Positions 13,693-22,777 of a stretch of 33,253 nucleotides of DNA are shown in pieces. Origin of the DNA: Lachnospiraceae bacterium (GTDB taxonomy: Bacteria; Bacillota; Clostridia; Lachnospirales; Lachnospiraceae); NCBI GenBank assembly GCA_030825115.1, contig JAPJQL010000037.1:1-33253 (forward strand), in the 5' to 3' direction. The notes under the pieces are model-generated. The model was not told where the DNA came from, searched no databases, and saw nothing but the letters and a program-made list of their open reading frames with translations. The position numbers and the translations under genes are program-made. How positions within the stretch are numbered: position 1 is the stretch's first letter; each line of letters opens with the position of its first letter.

Positions 13693-15972
13693 ATGGCAGA
13701 AGAACTGGCAATGGAGCGGGTGGATGTGGAACTGGAGAATCCGGCGGATTTTACCAGCCCGGAAGAACTGTATCAGGAATTGATAAAAAGTATCCGGAAG
13801 TATCATCCATCCGATGATATATCATTAATTGAAAAAGCATATACAATTGCTTATGAGGCCCATAAGGACCAGAAGAGAAAGTCGGGTGAACCTTACATTA
13901 TTCACCCGCTTTGTGTTGCCATCATTCTTGCCGACCTGGAGCTGGATAAGGAGACGATCGTGGCAGGCATCCTTCACGACGTGGTGGAAGATACCGTGCT
14001 GACCCTGGACCAGGTAACTTCGATATTCGGGTCTGAGGTCGCGCTTTTGGTGGACGGCGTTACCAAGCTGACCCAGCTGTCCTGGTCGATGGATAAAGTG
14101 GAGATTCAGGCGGAGAACCTCAGGAAGATGTTCCTTGCTATGGCAAAGGATATCCGTGTCATCCTGATCAAGCTTGCCGACCGCCTTCACAATATGCGTA
14201 CTCTTCAGTACATGAAGCCGGAGAAGCAGAAGGAGAAGGCAAGGGAGACGATGGACATCTATGCTCCGATCGCCCACCGCCTCGGTATTTCCAAGATCAA
14301 GGTGGAGTTAGATGACCTTTCTCTGAAGTATCTGGAACCGGATGTATATTATGACCTGGCTGAGAAGATCTCCCTGAGAAAAGAAGCCCGGGAAGCATTT
14401 GTGGACGGAATCGTCAAAGAAGTCTCCTCCCATGTAAAAGAGGCGGGGATCAAGGCAAAAGTCGACGGGCGCGTCAAACATTTCTTTAGTATTTACAAGA
14501 AGATGGTGAACCAGGATAAGACCCTGGACCAGATCTACGATCTGTTTGCTGTCCGCATCATCGTGGATACAGTCAAAGACTGTTATGCGGCGCTGGGAGT
14601 TATCCATGAGCTGTATAAGCCGATTCCGGGACGGTTCAAGGACTATATTGCGATGCCGAAGCCCAATATGTACCAGTCCCTCCACACGACGCTGATCGGC
14701 AGCAGCGGGCAGCCCTTTGAGATCCAGATCCGGACATACGAGATGCACCGGACTGCGGAGTACGGTATTGCGGCCCACTGGAAGTACAAGGAGAGCGGGA
14801 GCGGCAAGATCGCTGCGGGCGATGAGGAGGCGAAGCTCAGCTGGCTGCGCCAGATTTTGGAGTGGCAGACGGACATGTCGGATAACAAGGAGTTTTTAAG
14901 CCTGATCAAGAGCGATCTGGATCTGTTTTCCGACAGCGTATATTGCTTTACGCCCACCGGCGACGTGAAGACGCTGCCAAGCGGCTCTACACCGATCGAT
15001 TTCGCTTACTCCATCCACAGCGCCGTAGGCAACAAGATGGTAGGCGCAAGGGTCAACGGCCGTCTGGTGAATATCGACTATGTGATCCAAAACGGCGACC
15101 GGATCGAGGTCATCACCTCCCAGAACTCCAAGGGACCGAGCCGCGACTGGCTCTCCCTGGTCAAGAGCACACAGGCGAAGAATAAGATCAACCAGTGGTT
15201 CAAAACGGAGCTGAAGGAGGACAACATCCTTCGGGGCAAGGAGATGATCGACCGCTACTGCAAGGCGAAGGGCATCAACTACCCGGATATCAACAAACCG
15301 GAGTACCAGGAAAAAGTGATGGCGCGCTATGCGTTCCGCGACTGGGAATCGGTGCTTGCCTCCATCGGGCATGGCGGACTGAAAGAAGGCCAGGTCATCA
15401 ACAAGATGGTGGATGAGCGGGAGAAAAAGCTCAAAAAAGAAGTGACCGACAAAAATATCCTGGACGGGATCGGGGACATGACCAGTAAAGTTCCGGTATC
15501 CAAAAAGGGCAAGAGCGGTATCGTCGTAAAGGGAATCCACGACGTGGCGGTGCGGTTCTCACGCTGCTGCAGCCCGGTGCCGGGAGATGAGATCGTCGGC
15601 TTTGTCACGAGGGGGCGCGGCGTTTCCATCCACCGCACCGACTGTACCAATATCATCAACCTGCCGGAAGACGAGCGGGTGCGGCTGATCGATGCGGAAT
15701 GGCAGACTCCGGAGAGCAATACCAGCAAAGAGCGGTATACGACGGAGATCCAGATCTATGCGAACAACCGGATCGGGATGTTTGTGGATATCTCCAAAGT
15801 ATTTACGGAGGGGCAGATCGATATCACTTCTATGAACGTGCGTACCAGCAAGCAGGGGAAGGCGACGATCATCATGACCTTCGATATCCATGGGATCGAG
15901 GAGCTGAACCGGCTGACGGATAAGCTGAGGCAGATTGAAGGAATATTAGATATAGAGAGAACTGCGGGGTAG
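13693..15972 (+). CDS. relA: Bifunctional (p)ppGpp synthetase/hydrolase Rel
   Basis: Predicted 759-residue long RSH enzyme that makes and degrades the stringent-response alarmone. The hydrolase domain is intact: His71, the pair His95-Asp96 and Asp163 in DRLHNMRT are the expected metal ligands. The synthetase domain holds RFKDYIAMPKPNMYQSLHTT at 314-333, including the family G-loop and catalytic Gln-Ser-Leu-His region. A TGS domain covers about 415-476, the conserved-cysteine region has Arg624-Cys625-Cys626, and a C-terminal ACT domain spans about 681-755. This is the full-length ribosome-associated architecture, and both activities should be present. AAAGGTGG lies upstream of ATG 13693. It has its own promoter, and a terminator overlaps its stop codon. 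Confidence 0.97.
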   Translation: MAEELAMERVDVELENPADFTSPEELYQELIKSIRKYHPSDDISLIEKAYTIAYEAHKDQKRKSGEPYIIHPLCVAIILADLELDKETIVAGILHDVVEDTVLTLDQVTSIFGSEVALLVDGVTKLTQLSWSMDKVEIQAENLRKMFLAMAKDIRVILIKLADRLHNMRTLQYMKPEKQKEKARETMDIYAPIAHRLGISKIKVELDDLSLKYLEPDVYYDLAEKISLRKEAREAFVDGIVKEVSSHVKEAGIKAKVDGRVKHFFSIYKKMVNQDKTLDQIYDLFAVRIIVDTVKDCYAALGVIHELYKPIPGRFKDYIAMPKPNMYQSLHTTLIGSSGQPFEIQIRTYEMHRTAEYGIAAHWKYKESGSGKIAAGDEEAKLSWLRQILEWQTDMSDNKEFLSLIKSDLDLFSDSVYCFTPTGDVKTLPSGSTPIDFAYSIHSAVGNKMVGARVNGRLVNIDYVIQNGDRIEVITSQNSKGPSRDWLSLVKSTQAKNKINQWFKTELKEDNILRGKEMIDRYCKAKGINYPDINKPEYQEKVMARYAFRDWESVLASIGHGGLKEGQVINKMVDEREKKLKKEVTDKNILDGIGDMTSKVPVSKKGKSGIVVKGIHDVAVRFSRCCSPVPGDEIVGFVTRGRGVSIHRTDCTNIINLPEDERVRLIDAEWQTPESNTSKERYTTEIQIYANNRIGMFVDISKVFTEGQIDITSMNVRTSKQGKATIIMTFDIHGIEELNRLTDKLRQIEGILDIERTAG

Positions 15973-15994
15973 CCATCTTCGCAGTTTTTCTTTT
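15960..15994 (+). terminator. Intrinsic terminator overlapping the rel stop codon
   Basis: AACTGCG (15960-15966) pairs with CGCAGTT (15980-15986), followed by a T-rich tail. The left arm lies inside the last codons of rel and the stop codon is in the loop, so terminating ribosomes could influence folding. Confidence 0.65.
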
Positions 15995-16021
15995 GGATAT
16001 TCTTTTGGACAGATGAATAAT
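15993..16021 (+). promoter_or_regulatory. Possible promoter of the MBL hydrolase/hemZ unit
   Basis: TTGGAT at 15993-15998 is 17 bases from AATAAT at 16016-16021. Both hexamers are imperfect. It starts at the end of the rel terminator, where a new promoter is expected. Confidence 0.35.
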
Positions 16022-16095
16022 TTCCGAGACAAGCCGTGGAATCAGTGGTAAAATAAAAAGAGTGTATGTTATCTGAGTTGAGAAAGGAACCGATC

Positions 16096-16770
16096 ATGAT
16101 GAGTGATTTTCGAATGAAAACCTGCGTCTTGGGGCAGGTCAGTACCAACTGTTATCTGATTTACAATGAGAAGACAAAAGAGGCGGTCATCGTTGACCCG
16201 GCGGACAATGCCGCATATATCCTGAACAAATGCCGGGAACTGGGGATTACGCCGACGGCAGTTCTTTTGACACATGGCCATTTTGACCACATTTTGGCGA
16301 CGGATGATATCAGGCGTGCGTTCCACTGCAAGGTCTATGCGGGCATGGATGAGGATGCCATGCTTCTGGACCCGTCACTGAATCTGTCCGGTACCTTTGG
16401 CGGGGACCAGATCGGTCTTTCGGCGGACCGTCTTTTGCGGGACGGTGAAGTGCTGGAGCTGATTGGATTTCAGTGGAAGGTGATCTTTACGCCGGGACAT
16501 ACGGCAGGCTCGGTCTGCTATCTGGTGGAGTCTGAGGGCGTGCTGCTCAGCGGAGATACGCTGTTTGCAGACTCCCTGGGAAGGACGGATCTGCCGACGG
16601 CAAATTCAGCGGCGATCATAAGGTCGATTTTAGATAAGCTGTTTGTCCTGCCGGAGGACACGATGGTGTATCCGGGCCATGGGGACCCGACGACGATCGG
16701 CCATGAGAAGCAGTATAATCCTGTTGCGGTGTACCGCCGCCGGAATCAGCAGCATACGGGAGAGGAATAA
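16096..16770 (+). CDS. MBL-fold metallo-hydrolase, glyoxalase II-like
   Basis: Predicted 224-residue hydrolase of the metallo-beta-lactamase fold. The metal-binding motif THGHFDH is at residues 59-65, with further ligands His135 (PGHTAGS), Asp154 (SGDTLF) and His195 (YPGHGD). This set is that of the YcbL/glyoxalase II-like group that hydrolyses thioesters such as S-lactoylglutathione, though the native substrate in clostridia is not established. ATG 16096 is used because GAAAGGA lies about 7 bases upstream; an upstream in-frame ATG at 16066 lacks a site. Its stop is two bases before the hemZ start, so the two genes are tightly coupled. It is not evidence of beta-lactam resistance. Confidence 0.9.
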   Translation: MMSDFRMKTCVLGQVSTNCYLIYNEKTKEAVIVDPADNAAYILNKCRELGITPTAVLLTHGHFDHILATDDIRRAFHCKVYAGMDEDAMLLDPSLNLSGTFGGDQIGLSADRLLRDGEVLELIGFQWKVIFTPGHTAGSVCYLVESEGVLLSGDTLFADSLGRTDLPTANSAAIIRSILDKLFVLPEDTMVYPGHGDPTTIGHEKQYNPVAVYRRRNQQHTGEE

Positions 16771-16772
16771 AA

Positions 16773-18260
16773 ATGATAGCGATTTTACTGAATGATAATG
16801 CTTATGAGCAGGATATCCGGGAGCTTTTGATGGCATTCTATCCGGGGGAGAGCTTTGTATATGAGCGGGATGAGGATGCCGCGGTCGCGGTCGTCGGCCA
16901 GTTTAGCGAAGACCGCAGGACGTATAAGCTGTTCCTTGTGGCGCGGGGGAAGATGGAGTTTCGCCTGTGGGATGCGTCCCCGGAAGAGCGGCAGGAATTT
17001 GCGGTGTTTGACGAGCCGATCGAGGTGGACCCGGACGACCGGGTGGAGACGAAGAACCGGATCAAGAGAAGGCTTTATGTTATTTTGAAGGCACAGACGG
17101 GTAAGAGCCTGCCGTGGGGAACACTGACGGGGATCCGCCCGACCAAGATTGCGATGAAGAAGCTGGATGAGGGGATGGATGAGGGAGCGATCTATTCCTA
17201 CATGAAGAAGACGTATTTTACCAGCGAGGAAAAAATTGCGCTCAGCATCGAGATCGCGAAGCGGGAGAAGGAGCTTTTGTCTACGATTGACTACCAGAAT
17301 GGGTACAGCCTGTATATCGGGATCCCGTTCTGCCCGACGACCTGCCTGTACTGCTCGTTTACCTCCTATCCGATCGGAAAATGGGCGGGGCGCACCCGGC
17401 TTTATCTGGACGCGCTTTATCAGGAGATGGAGTATGTGGCGGAAAAGAAAAAAGGCTGTCCGCTGGATACGGTGTATTTTGGCGGAGGTACGCCGACCTC
17501 CCTGTCTGCGGAGGATCTGGACGAGCTGATCGCAAAGCTGAAGGCGACCTTTGATTTTTCCGGGGTACAGGAATTTACGGTGGAAGCGGGGAGACCGGAC
17601 AGCATTACGAGGGAGAAGTTTGCGGTTCTGAAAAAGCATGGGGTGACCAGGATATCCATCAATCCCCAGACCATGAAGCAGGAGACACTGAACCTGATCG
17701 GGCGGCGGCACTCGGTGGAGGACGTGAAGAACTGCTTCTGGCTTGCGAGGGAGATGGGATTTGACAACATCAATATGGACCTGATCATCGGGCTGCCGGA
17801 GGAGGAGCTTTCGGATGTGCGGGCGACGATGGAGGAGATCAGGGCGCTTGCGCCGGACAGCGTTACCGTCCATTCCCTGGCGATCAAGCGGGCGGCGAGG
17901 CTGAACACGATGAAAGAAGTCTATAAGGACTTAAAGATCGTGAATACCCAGGAGATGATAGACCTGACCGCACAGTACGCCCGCGAGATGGGGCTGGAGC
18001 CCTATTATCTGTACCGGCAGAAGAATATGGCGGGGAACTTTGAAAATGTGGGATATGCGGCGAAGGGAAAAGCCTGTATCTATAACGTCCTGATCATGGA
18101 AGAGAAGCAGACGATCATCGGCTGCGGCGCGGGGACCACAACGAAAATCCTGTACCCGGATGAAAACCGTCTGGAGCGGGTGGAGAATGTAAAGGATGTG
18201 GAGCAGTATATCAGCCGGATCGATGAGATGATCGGGCGGAAAGAAAAAGAATTGGGATAG
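16773..18260 (+). CDS. hemZ: HemZ, radical-SAM coproporphyrinogen III dehydrogenase-like
   Basis: Predicted 495-residue oxygen-independent coproporphyrinogen dehydrogenase-like enzyme. The [4Fe-4S] radical-SAM motif C-x3-C-x2-C is at Cys187, Cys191 and Cys194 (PFCPTTCLYC), and the SAM-binding YFGGGTPTSL follows at 235-244. The roughly 170-residue N-terminal extension before the radical-SAM core is what separates HemZ from HemN/HemW. GGAGAGGAAT precedes ATG 16773, which is two bases after the MBL gene stop. It usually sits in this MBL-hemZ-hisS neighbourhood in clostridia. Whether it makes heme or serves another radical-SAM role is not established for anaerobic members. Confidence 0.93.
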   Translation: MIAILLNDNAYEQDIRELLMAFYPGESFVYERDEDAAVAVVGQFSEDRRTYKLFLVARGKMEFRLWDASPEERQEFAVFDEPIEVDPDDRVETKNRIKRRLYVILKAQTGKSLPWGTLTGIRPTKIAMKKLDEGMDEGAIYSYMKKTYFTSEEKIALSIEIAKREKELLSTIDYQNGYSLYIGIPFCPTTCLYCSFTSYPIGKWAGRTRLYLDALYQEMEYVAEKKKGCPLDTVYFGGGTPTSLSAEDLDELIAKLKATFDFSGVQEFTVEAGRPDSITREKFAVLKKHGVTRISINPQTMKQETLNLIGRRHSVEDVKNCFWLAREMGFDNINMDLIIGLPEEELSDVRATMEEIRALAPDSVTVHSLAIKRAARLNTMKEVYKDLKIVNTQEMIDLTAQYAREMGLEPYYLYRQKNMAGNFENVGYAAKGKACIYNVLIMEEKQTIIGCGAGTTTKILYPDENRLERVENVKDVEQYISRIDEMIGRKEKELG

Positions 18261-18272
18261 GGGGAAGATTTT

Positions 18273-19391
18273 ATGAGACGAGTATGGAAAAAAATGGTGG
18301 GGATCGTGGTATCGGCTTCTATGGTGGTGTCTATGGGGATGCCGTCCTTTGCGTTCTATCAGGAACCGGCGAGCAAAAAAGGAATTTTGATTTCAACCCA
18401 GGATCAGAATATGCTGAATGATATTGTGAACCTGGGCTGCAAGCAGGTTGTGTGCAATCTGGCCTCTTACCAGAACACGAATTCGTTTGACCCGCTGGCA
18501 GATACCTGCAGACGCAACGGGATTACGATGACGATGATCCTGCTCAATAATTTCGGCGCGCCGGATTCGGATCTGCTGCCGGTTGGCCAGCCGGTGGAAG
18601 GCGTTGGGAACTATGCGTTTCATTCTACGACCGCGGAAGGGGAGCGGGCAGTCCGCTCCTATGCAAGGGGCGTGGCAAGGCATTATGCAGATTCGGTATC
18701 CAACTGGGTGATCGGAAATGAGGTCAACGATGCGGTGTCATGGGATTACAACGGGATCATGGATATGGATGAGCATGCGGCGAGCTATGCGAAGACGTTC
18801 CGTATCTTCTATGAGGAGATAAAAAAGGTCAATCCCCAGGCGCGCGTATTCATTCCTTTTGATATGAGATGGAACGCAAAGGCCAGCGATCCGGCGCGGT
18901 ATACGGTGAAGGAATATCTGCCAAAGCTGAATGAGCTGATAAAAGATACCGAGTACGGGATCGCGTGGCATGCATATCCGGTCCATTTTTTTACAAAACC
19001 GGAATTTTTGGATGATGACGGCATTTCTTTTGATCTGAACACGCCGAACATCAACCTGAAAAATATGGATGTCCTTACGAATTATATGCAGAATGCAGAC
19101 ATGCTTGCGCCGGACGGGTCGGTCCGCCGCCTGATCCTGACGGAGCAGGGATTTACTTCTGCATGTGAAAACGGGGAGGAACGCCAGGCTGAGGCCATCA
19201 AGGCGGCCTATGAGATCGTGAAGGCGAATCCGTTCATCGACGGATTTTACCTCAGCCGCCAGGTGGACGCGGCGAGCCAGGAGGCTGTGGGCGGCGCTTT
19301 TGGTCTTTGGACCAGGGACCCGGATGCATCCAGGGATGAGGTGCCGCTGGCGAAGAAGAAGGCGTGGCATACTTACCAGGCTTTGCAGTAG
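18273..19391 (+). CDS. Secreted DUF5722-like putative glycoside hydrolase
   Basis: Predicted 372-residue exported protein. The signal peptide is clear: basic MRRVWKK, a hydrophobic core, and likely cleavage after Ala27 (PSFA). The mature part resembles DUF5722 proteins with a glycosidase-like TIM barrel. GNE at residues 148-150 and TEQG at 290-293 occupy the places expected of the acid/base and nucleophile glutamates of clan A glycosidases, and His233 lies in AWHAYP. No substrate is known to me. AGGGGGAAG precedes ATG 18273, 12 bases after hemZ, so it may be cotranscribed with it. An extracellular carbohydrate enzyme among heme and aminoacyl-tRNA synthetase genes is out of place and suggests insertion. 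The DUF assignment is from memory of the family and needs a profile search. Confidence 0.7.
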   Translation: MRRVWKKMVGIVVSASMVVSMGMPSFAFYQEPASKKGILISTQDQNMLNDIVNLGCKQVVCNLASYQNTNSFDPLADTCRRNGITMTMILLNNFGAPDSDLLPVGQPVEGVGNYAFHSTTAEGERAVRSYARGVARHYADSVSNWVIGNEVNDAVSWDYNGIMDMDEHAASYAKTFRIFYEEIKKVNPQARVFIPFDMRWNAKASDPARYTVKEYLPKLNELIKDTEYGIAWHAYPVHFFTKPEFLDDDGISFDLNTPNINLKNMDVLTNYMQNADMLAPDGSVRRLILTEQGFTSACENGEERQAEAIKAAYEIVKANPFIDGFYLSRQVDAASQEAVGGAFGLWTRDPDASRDEVPLAKKKAWHTYQALQ

Positions 19392-19412
19392 CAGCAAATC
19401 ATTCAAAAAAAG

Positions 19413-19441
19413 TTGCTATTTGAGCAGGAGAATAGTATAAT
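19413..19441 (+). promoter_or_regulatory. Promoter of hisS-aspS
   Basis: TTGCTA at 19413-19418 is 17 bases from a perfect TATAAT at 19436-19441. The transcript leader would be only about 40 bases, too short for a T-box. Confidence 0.75.
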
Positions 19442-19487
19442 CGTAAAGCAAAACGGTATCATAACCGAAGGAAACGGAGAAAAGGCT

Positions 19488-20756
19488 ATGGCATTGAAGA
19501 AAAAGCCGGTTACCGGCATGAGGGACATCCTGCCTGCGGAGATGCAGGTGCGGGAATATGTCACTAACCAGATTAAAGAGACTTACCGGGGATTTGGGTT
19601 TACCCAGATTGAGACCCCGTGTGTGGAACATATTGAGAACCTGACCAGCAAGCAGGGCGGGGATAACGAAAAGCTGATCTTTAAGGTATTAAAGCGCGGC
19701 GAGAAGCTGAACCTTGAGACGGCGGAGTGTGAGAATGACTTGGTGGACAGCGGTCTGCGCTATGATCTGACCGTGCCGCTTTCCAGATACTATGCGAACA
19801 ACGCAGCTCAGCTTCCCGCGCCGTTTAAGGCGCTCCAGATGGGAAGCGTATGGCGTGCGGACCGTCCGCAAAAAGGGCGTTTCCGCCAGTTTGTGCAGTG
19901 CGATATCGATATTTTGGGCGACCCGACCTGTCTGGCGGAGATTGAGCTGATCCTGGCGACGACGACGGCGCTTGGGAAGATCTGCCCGGACAACGCATTT
20001 ACGGTGAGGATCAATGACCGTGGGATCTTAAGGGGCATGGCGCTGTACTGCGGGTTTGCCGAGGATTCCCTGGAGCAGGTGTTCATCACCCTGGACAAGA
20101 TGGACAAGATCGGATATGACGGTGTTGAGAAGGAACTGCTTGAGGCCGGACATGACGCAGACGGCGTGAAACAGTATATGGAACTGCTTGGCAGCGTGAG
20201 CCTGGACGCTTCCGGCGTGCGGGCGCTGGGGGAGACGCTTTCTGCGGCCGGCGCACTTCCGGCTGAGGTGGCAGAGAACCTTGCCTATATCATGGACACG
20301 GTGACGGATGTTGCCGAGACTGAGTTTACGCTGCAGTTTGACCCGACTCTGGTGCGCGGGATGTCCTACTATACCGGGACGATATTTGAGGTTTCCATGG
20401 AAGGATTCGGCGGTTCTGTGGCGGGCGGCGGACGCTACGACAAGATGATCGGCAAATTTACCGGCGTGGAAACTCCGGCCTGCGGATTTTCCATCGGGTT
20501 TGAGCGGATCGTTACGATCTTGATGGATCAGGGCGGCAGGGTTCCTGGCGGAGCGCCAAAGAAAGCGTACCTGATTGAAAAGGGCGTGGACGGCGCAAGG
20601 TTTGGCGAGATTATCAAACAGGCGATGCAGGAGCGCAAAGACGGCGTGCAGGTACTGGTATCCCAGATGAACAAGAATAAGAAGTTCCAGAAGGAGCAGT
20701 TAAATAAAGAGGGATATACGGAATTCGTTGAATTTTATAAAGAAGCGCTGAAATAA
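19488..20756 (+). CDS. hisS: Histidyl-tRNA synthetase
   Basis: Predicted 422-residue class II synthetase charging tRNA-His. Class II motif 1 region contains GMRDILP at 10-16; RYDLTVPLSRY is at 91-101; the motif 2 region WRADRPQKGRFRQF is at 122-135; the histidine-specific RGMSYYTGTIFEV and the motif 3 region GGGRYDKMIG follow. The C-terminal anticodon-binding domain is complete. ATG 19488 is chosen because GGAG lies 8 bases upstream; an in-frame TTG at 19413 is part of the promoter. aspS follows after 51 bases, making the usual hisS-aspS operon. Confidence 0.97.
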   Translation: MALKKKPVTGMRDILPAEMQVREYVTNQIKETYRGFGFTQIETPCVEHIENLTSKQGGDNEKLIFKVLKRGEKLNLETAECENDLVDSGLRYDLTVPLSRYYANNAAQLPAPFKALQMGSVWRADRPQKGRFRQFVQCDIDILGDPTCLAEIELILATTTALGKICPDNAFTVRINDRGILRGMALYCGFAEDSLEQVFITLDKMDKIGYDGVEKELLEAGHDADGVKQYMELLGSVSLDASGVRALGETLSAAGALPAEVAENLAYIMDTVTDVAETEFTLQFDPTLVRGMSYYTGTIFEVSMEGFGGSVAGGGRYDKMIGKFTGVETPACGFSIGFERIVTILMDQGGRVPGGAPKKAYLIEKGVDGARFGEIIKQAMQERKDGVQVLVSQMNKNKKFQKEQLNKEGYTEFVEFYKEALK

Positions 20757-20807
20757 TTACGAAATATGCAGATACAGTGCAATTACGGACAGTGAGGAGA
20801 GAAAATC

Positions 20808-22598
20808 ATGGCAGAATCAATGCTGGGGCTGAAGCGGTCCCACAGATGTACGGAAGTCAGCACCGCGAATATCGGTCAGGAAGTGACCGTGATGGGCTGG
20901 GTTCAGAAGAGCAGGAACAAGGGCGGTATCATATTTGTGGACTTGAGGGACCGTTCCGGTCTGCTGCAGATCATTTTTGAGGAGAGCGAATGCGGTGCGG
21001 AGAGCTTTGCAAAGGCTGAGAAGCTGAGAAGTGAGTTCGTGATCGCTGTTACCGGCGTGGTGGAGGCCCGTTCCGGCGGTGTGAATGAGAACCTGGCGAC
21101 CGGTGCGATCGAGGTGCGGGCCAAGAGCCTGCGGACTCTTTCTGAGTCCGAGACTCCGCCATTCCCAATCGAGGAAAATTCCAAGACCAAGGAAGAGCTG
21201 CGCCTGAAATACCGCTATCTGGACCTGAGAAGACCGGATATCCAGAGAAACCTGATCTTACGAAGCAACATTGCGATCCTGACCCGCCAGTTTTTGGCAG
21301 AGGAAGGATTTTTGGAGATTGAGACGCCGACGCTGATCAAGAGCACGCCGGAGGGCGCCCGCGATTATCTGGTGCCAAGCCGTGTGCATCCGGGCAGTTT
21401 TTATGCGCTGCCGCAGTCTCCGCAGATCTACAAACAGCTTTTGATGTGTTCCGGTTATGACCGCTACTTCCAGCTTGCAAGATGTTACCGTGACGAGGAT
21501 CTGCGTGCGGACCGCCAGCCGGAGTTTACCCAGATCGATATGGAGCTGTCCTTCGTGGACGTCGATGACGTACTGGATGTAAATGAGAGACTGCTGTACA
21601 AGCTGTTTAAAGAGCTGCTCGATGTGGAGATTCCGCAGCCAATCCCGCGGATGACCTGGAAAGAGGCGATGGACCGTTTTGGTTCCGACAAGCCGGATCT
21701 GAGGTTTGGGATGGAGTTAAAGGATGTCTCCGATGTGGTGAAGGATTGTGAATTTGTCGTATTTAAGGGCGCGCTGGAGAACGGCGGTTCTGTCCGCGGC
21801 ATCAATGCCGAGGGGCAGGGCGGAATGCCGCGCAAGAAGATAGACGCGCTGGTTGAGTTTGCAAAAGGGTTTGGGGCAAAAGGGCTTGCATACCTTGCGA
21901 TCAATGAGGACGGCAGCTACAAGTCTTCCTTTGCCAAGTTTATGACGGAGGAGCAGCTTGCGGCGCTGGTTGCAGCGATGGGCGGCAAGCCGGGAGATTT
22001 GTTGTTGTTTGCCGCAGATAAGAATAAAGTGGTCTGGGATGTGCTGGGCAATCTGCGCCTTGAGCTGGCAAGACAGCTTGACCTGCTGAAAAAGGATGAC
22101 TTCAAGTTCTTGTGGGTGACGGAGTTCCCGCTTCTTGAGTATTCGGAGGAGCAGGGCCGGTATACGGCGATGCACCATCCATTTACCATGCCGATGGAAG
22201 AGGACTGGCATCTGATCGACACCGATCCGGGCGCAGTCCGCGCAAAAGCTTATGATATCGTGCTGAACGGTACGGAGCTGGGCGGCGGTTCTGTCCGGAT
22301 CCACCAGAGCGATATCCAGTCCAAGATGTTTGAGGTGCTGGGCTTTACGCCGGAGCAGGCCGAGGAGCAGTTTGGCTTCCTTTTGAGCGCATTCAAGTAC
22401 GGAGTTCCGCCGCACGCCGGTCTGGCGTATGGTCTGGACCGTGTGGCAATGCTGATGAGCGGCAGCGACAGCATCCGTGAGGTGATCGCATTCCCGAAGG
22501 TGAAGGACGCGTCCTGCCTGATGTGCGAGGCGCCGACTCCGGTTGATGGAAAACAGCTGGATGAGCTGGGGATTGAAGTGAGCCAGACAGAAGAATAA
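20808..22598 (+). CDS. aspS: Aspartyl-tRNA synthetase
   Basis: Predicted 596-residue bacterial-type class II synthetase charging tRNA-Asp. The N-terminal OB-fold anticodon-binding domain (VTVMGWVQKSRNKGGIIFVDLRD region) leads to the catalytic core: FLEIETPTLIKSTPEGARDY, motif 2 with RCYRDEDLRADRQPEFTQ, an inserted bacterial GAD domain, and motif 3 HAGLAYGLDRVAML near the C-terminus. Length is standard. AGTGAGGAGAG precedes ATG 20808. It is the distal gene of the hisS operon and is followed by a terminator. The sequence does not by itself say whether it is discriminating or also charges tRNA-Asn. Confidence 0.97.
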   Translation: MAESMLGLKRSHRCTEVSTANIGQEVTVMGWVQKSRNKGGIIFVDLRDRSGLLQIIFEESECGAESFAKAEKLRSEFVIAVTGVVEARSGGVNENLATGAIEVRAKSLRTLSESETPPFPIEENSKTKEELRLKYRYLDLRRPDIQRNLILRSNIAILTRQFLAEEGFLEIETPTLIKSTPEGARDYLVPSRVHPGSFYALPQSPQIYKQLLMCSGYDRYFQLARCYRDEDLRADRQPEFTQIDMELSFVDVDDVLDVNERLLYKLFKELLDVEIPQPIPRMTWKEAMDRFGSDKPDLRFGMELKDVSDVVKDCEFVVFKGALENGGSVRGINAEGQGGMPRKKIDALVEFAKGFGAKGLAYLAINEDGSYKSSFAKFMTEEQLAALVAAMGGKPGDLLLFAADKNKVVWDVLGNLRLELARQLDLLKKDDFKFLWVTEFPLLEYSEEQGRYTAMHHPFTMPMEEDWHLIDTDPGAVRAKAYDIVLNGTELGGGSVRIHQSDIQSKMFEVLGFTPEQAEEQFGFLLSAFKYGVPPHAGLAYGLDRVAMLMSGSDSIREVIAFPKVKDASCLMCEAPTPVDGKQLDELGIEVSQTEE

Positions 22599-22611
22599 CA
22601 TGATAAAGGAG

Positions 22612-22655
22612 AACGCTGTAAGGCAGATGGTCAGATCTGTTTTGCAGCGTTTTTT
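22612..22655 (+). terminator. Intrinsic terminator after aspS
   Basis: AACGCTG (22612-22618) pairs with CAGCGTT (22645-22651), with an inner GCAGAT/ATCTGT pairing, followed by T residues. It closes the hisS-aspS unit. Confidence 0.8.
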
Positions 22656-22695
22656 GATTTCAGAGAATCCCTGCGGGCGGGATTTGTTCTGCAGG

Positions 22696-22724
22696 TTGCA
22701 CTCTCTGCCGCCTTTTGTTACAAT
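22696..22724 (+). promoter_or_regulatory. Promoter of the VanW-family gene
   Basis: TTGCAC at 22696-22701 is 17 bases from TACAAT at 22719-22724, about 53 bases before the start codon. Confidence 0.6.
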
Positions 22725-22777
22725 GGGGGCATACTGAAAACAGATGCGTGCAGCCGGTTTTGCAGAAGGGAGGACCT

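Noticed and set aside
16096..16770. Beta-lactamase
   Set aside because: The MBL fold with THGHFDH and this metal-ligand spacing matches glyoxalase II-like hydrolases in a housekeeping cluster, with no signal peptide.
16785..17873. Long open frame on the minus strand within hemZ
   Set aside because: It is antisense to a gene with intact radical-SAM motifs and gives an Arg/His/Pro-rich translation typical of a shadow frame in GC-rich DNA.
21717..22601. Long open frame on the minus strand within aspS
   Set aside because: Antisense to clear AspRS motifs, with His/Gln/Arg-rich translation and no family resemblance.
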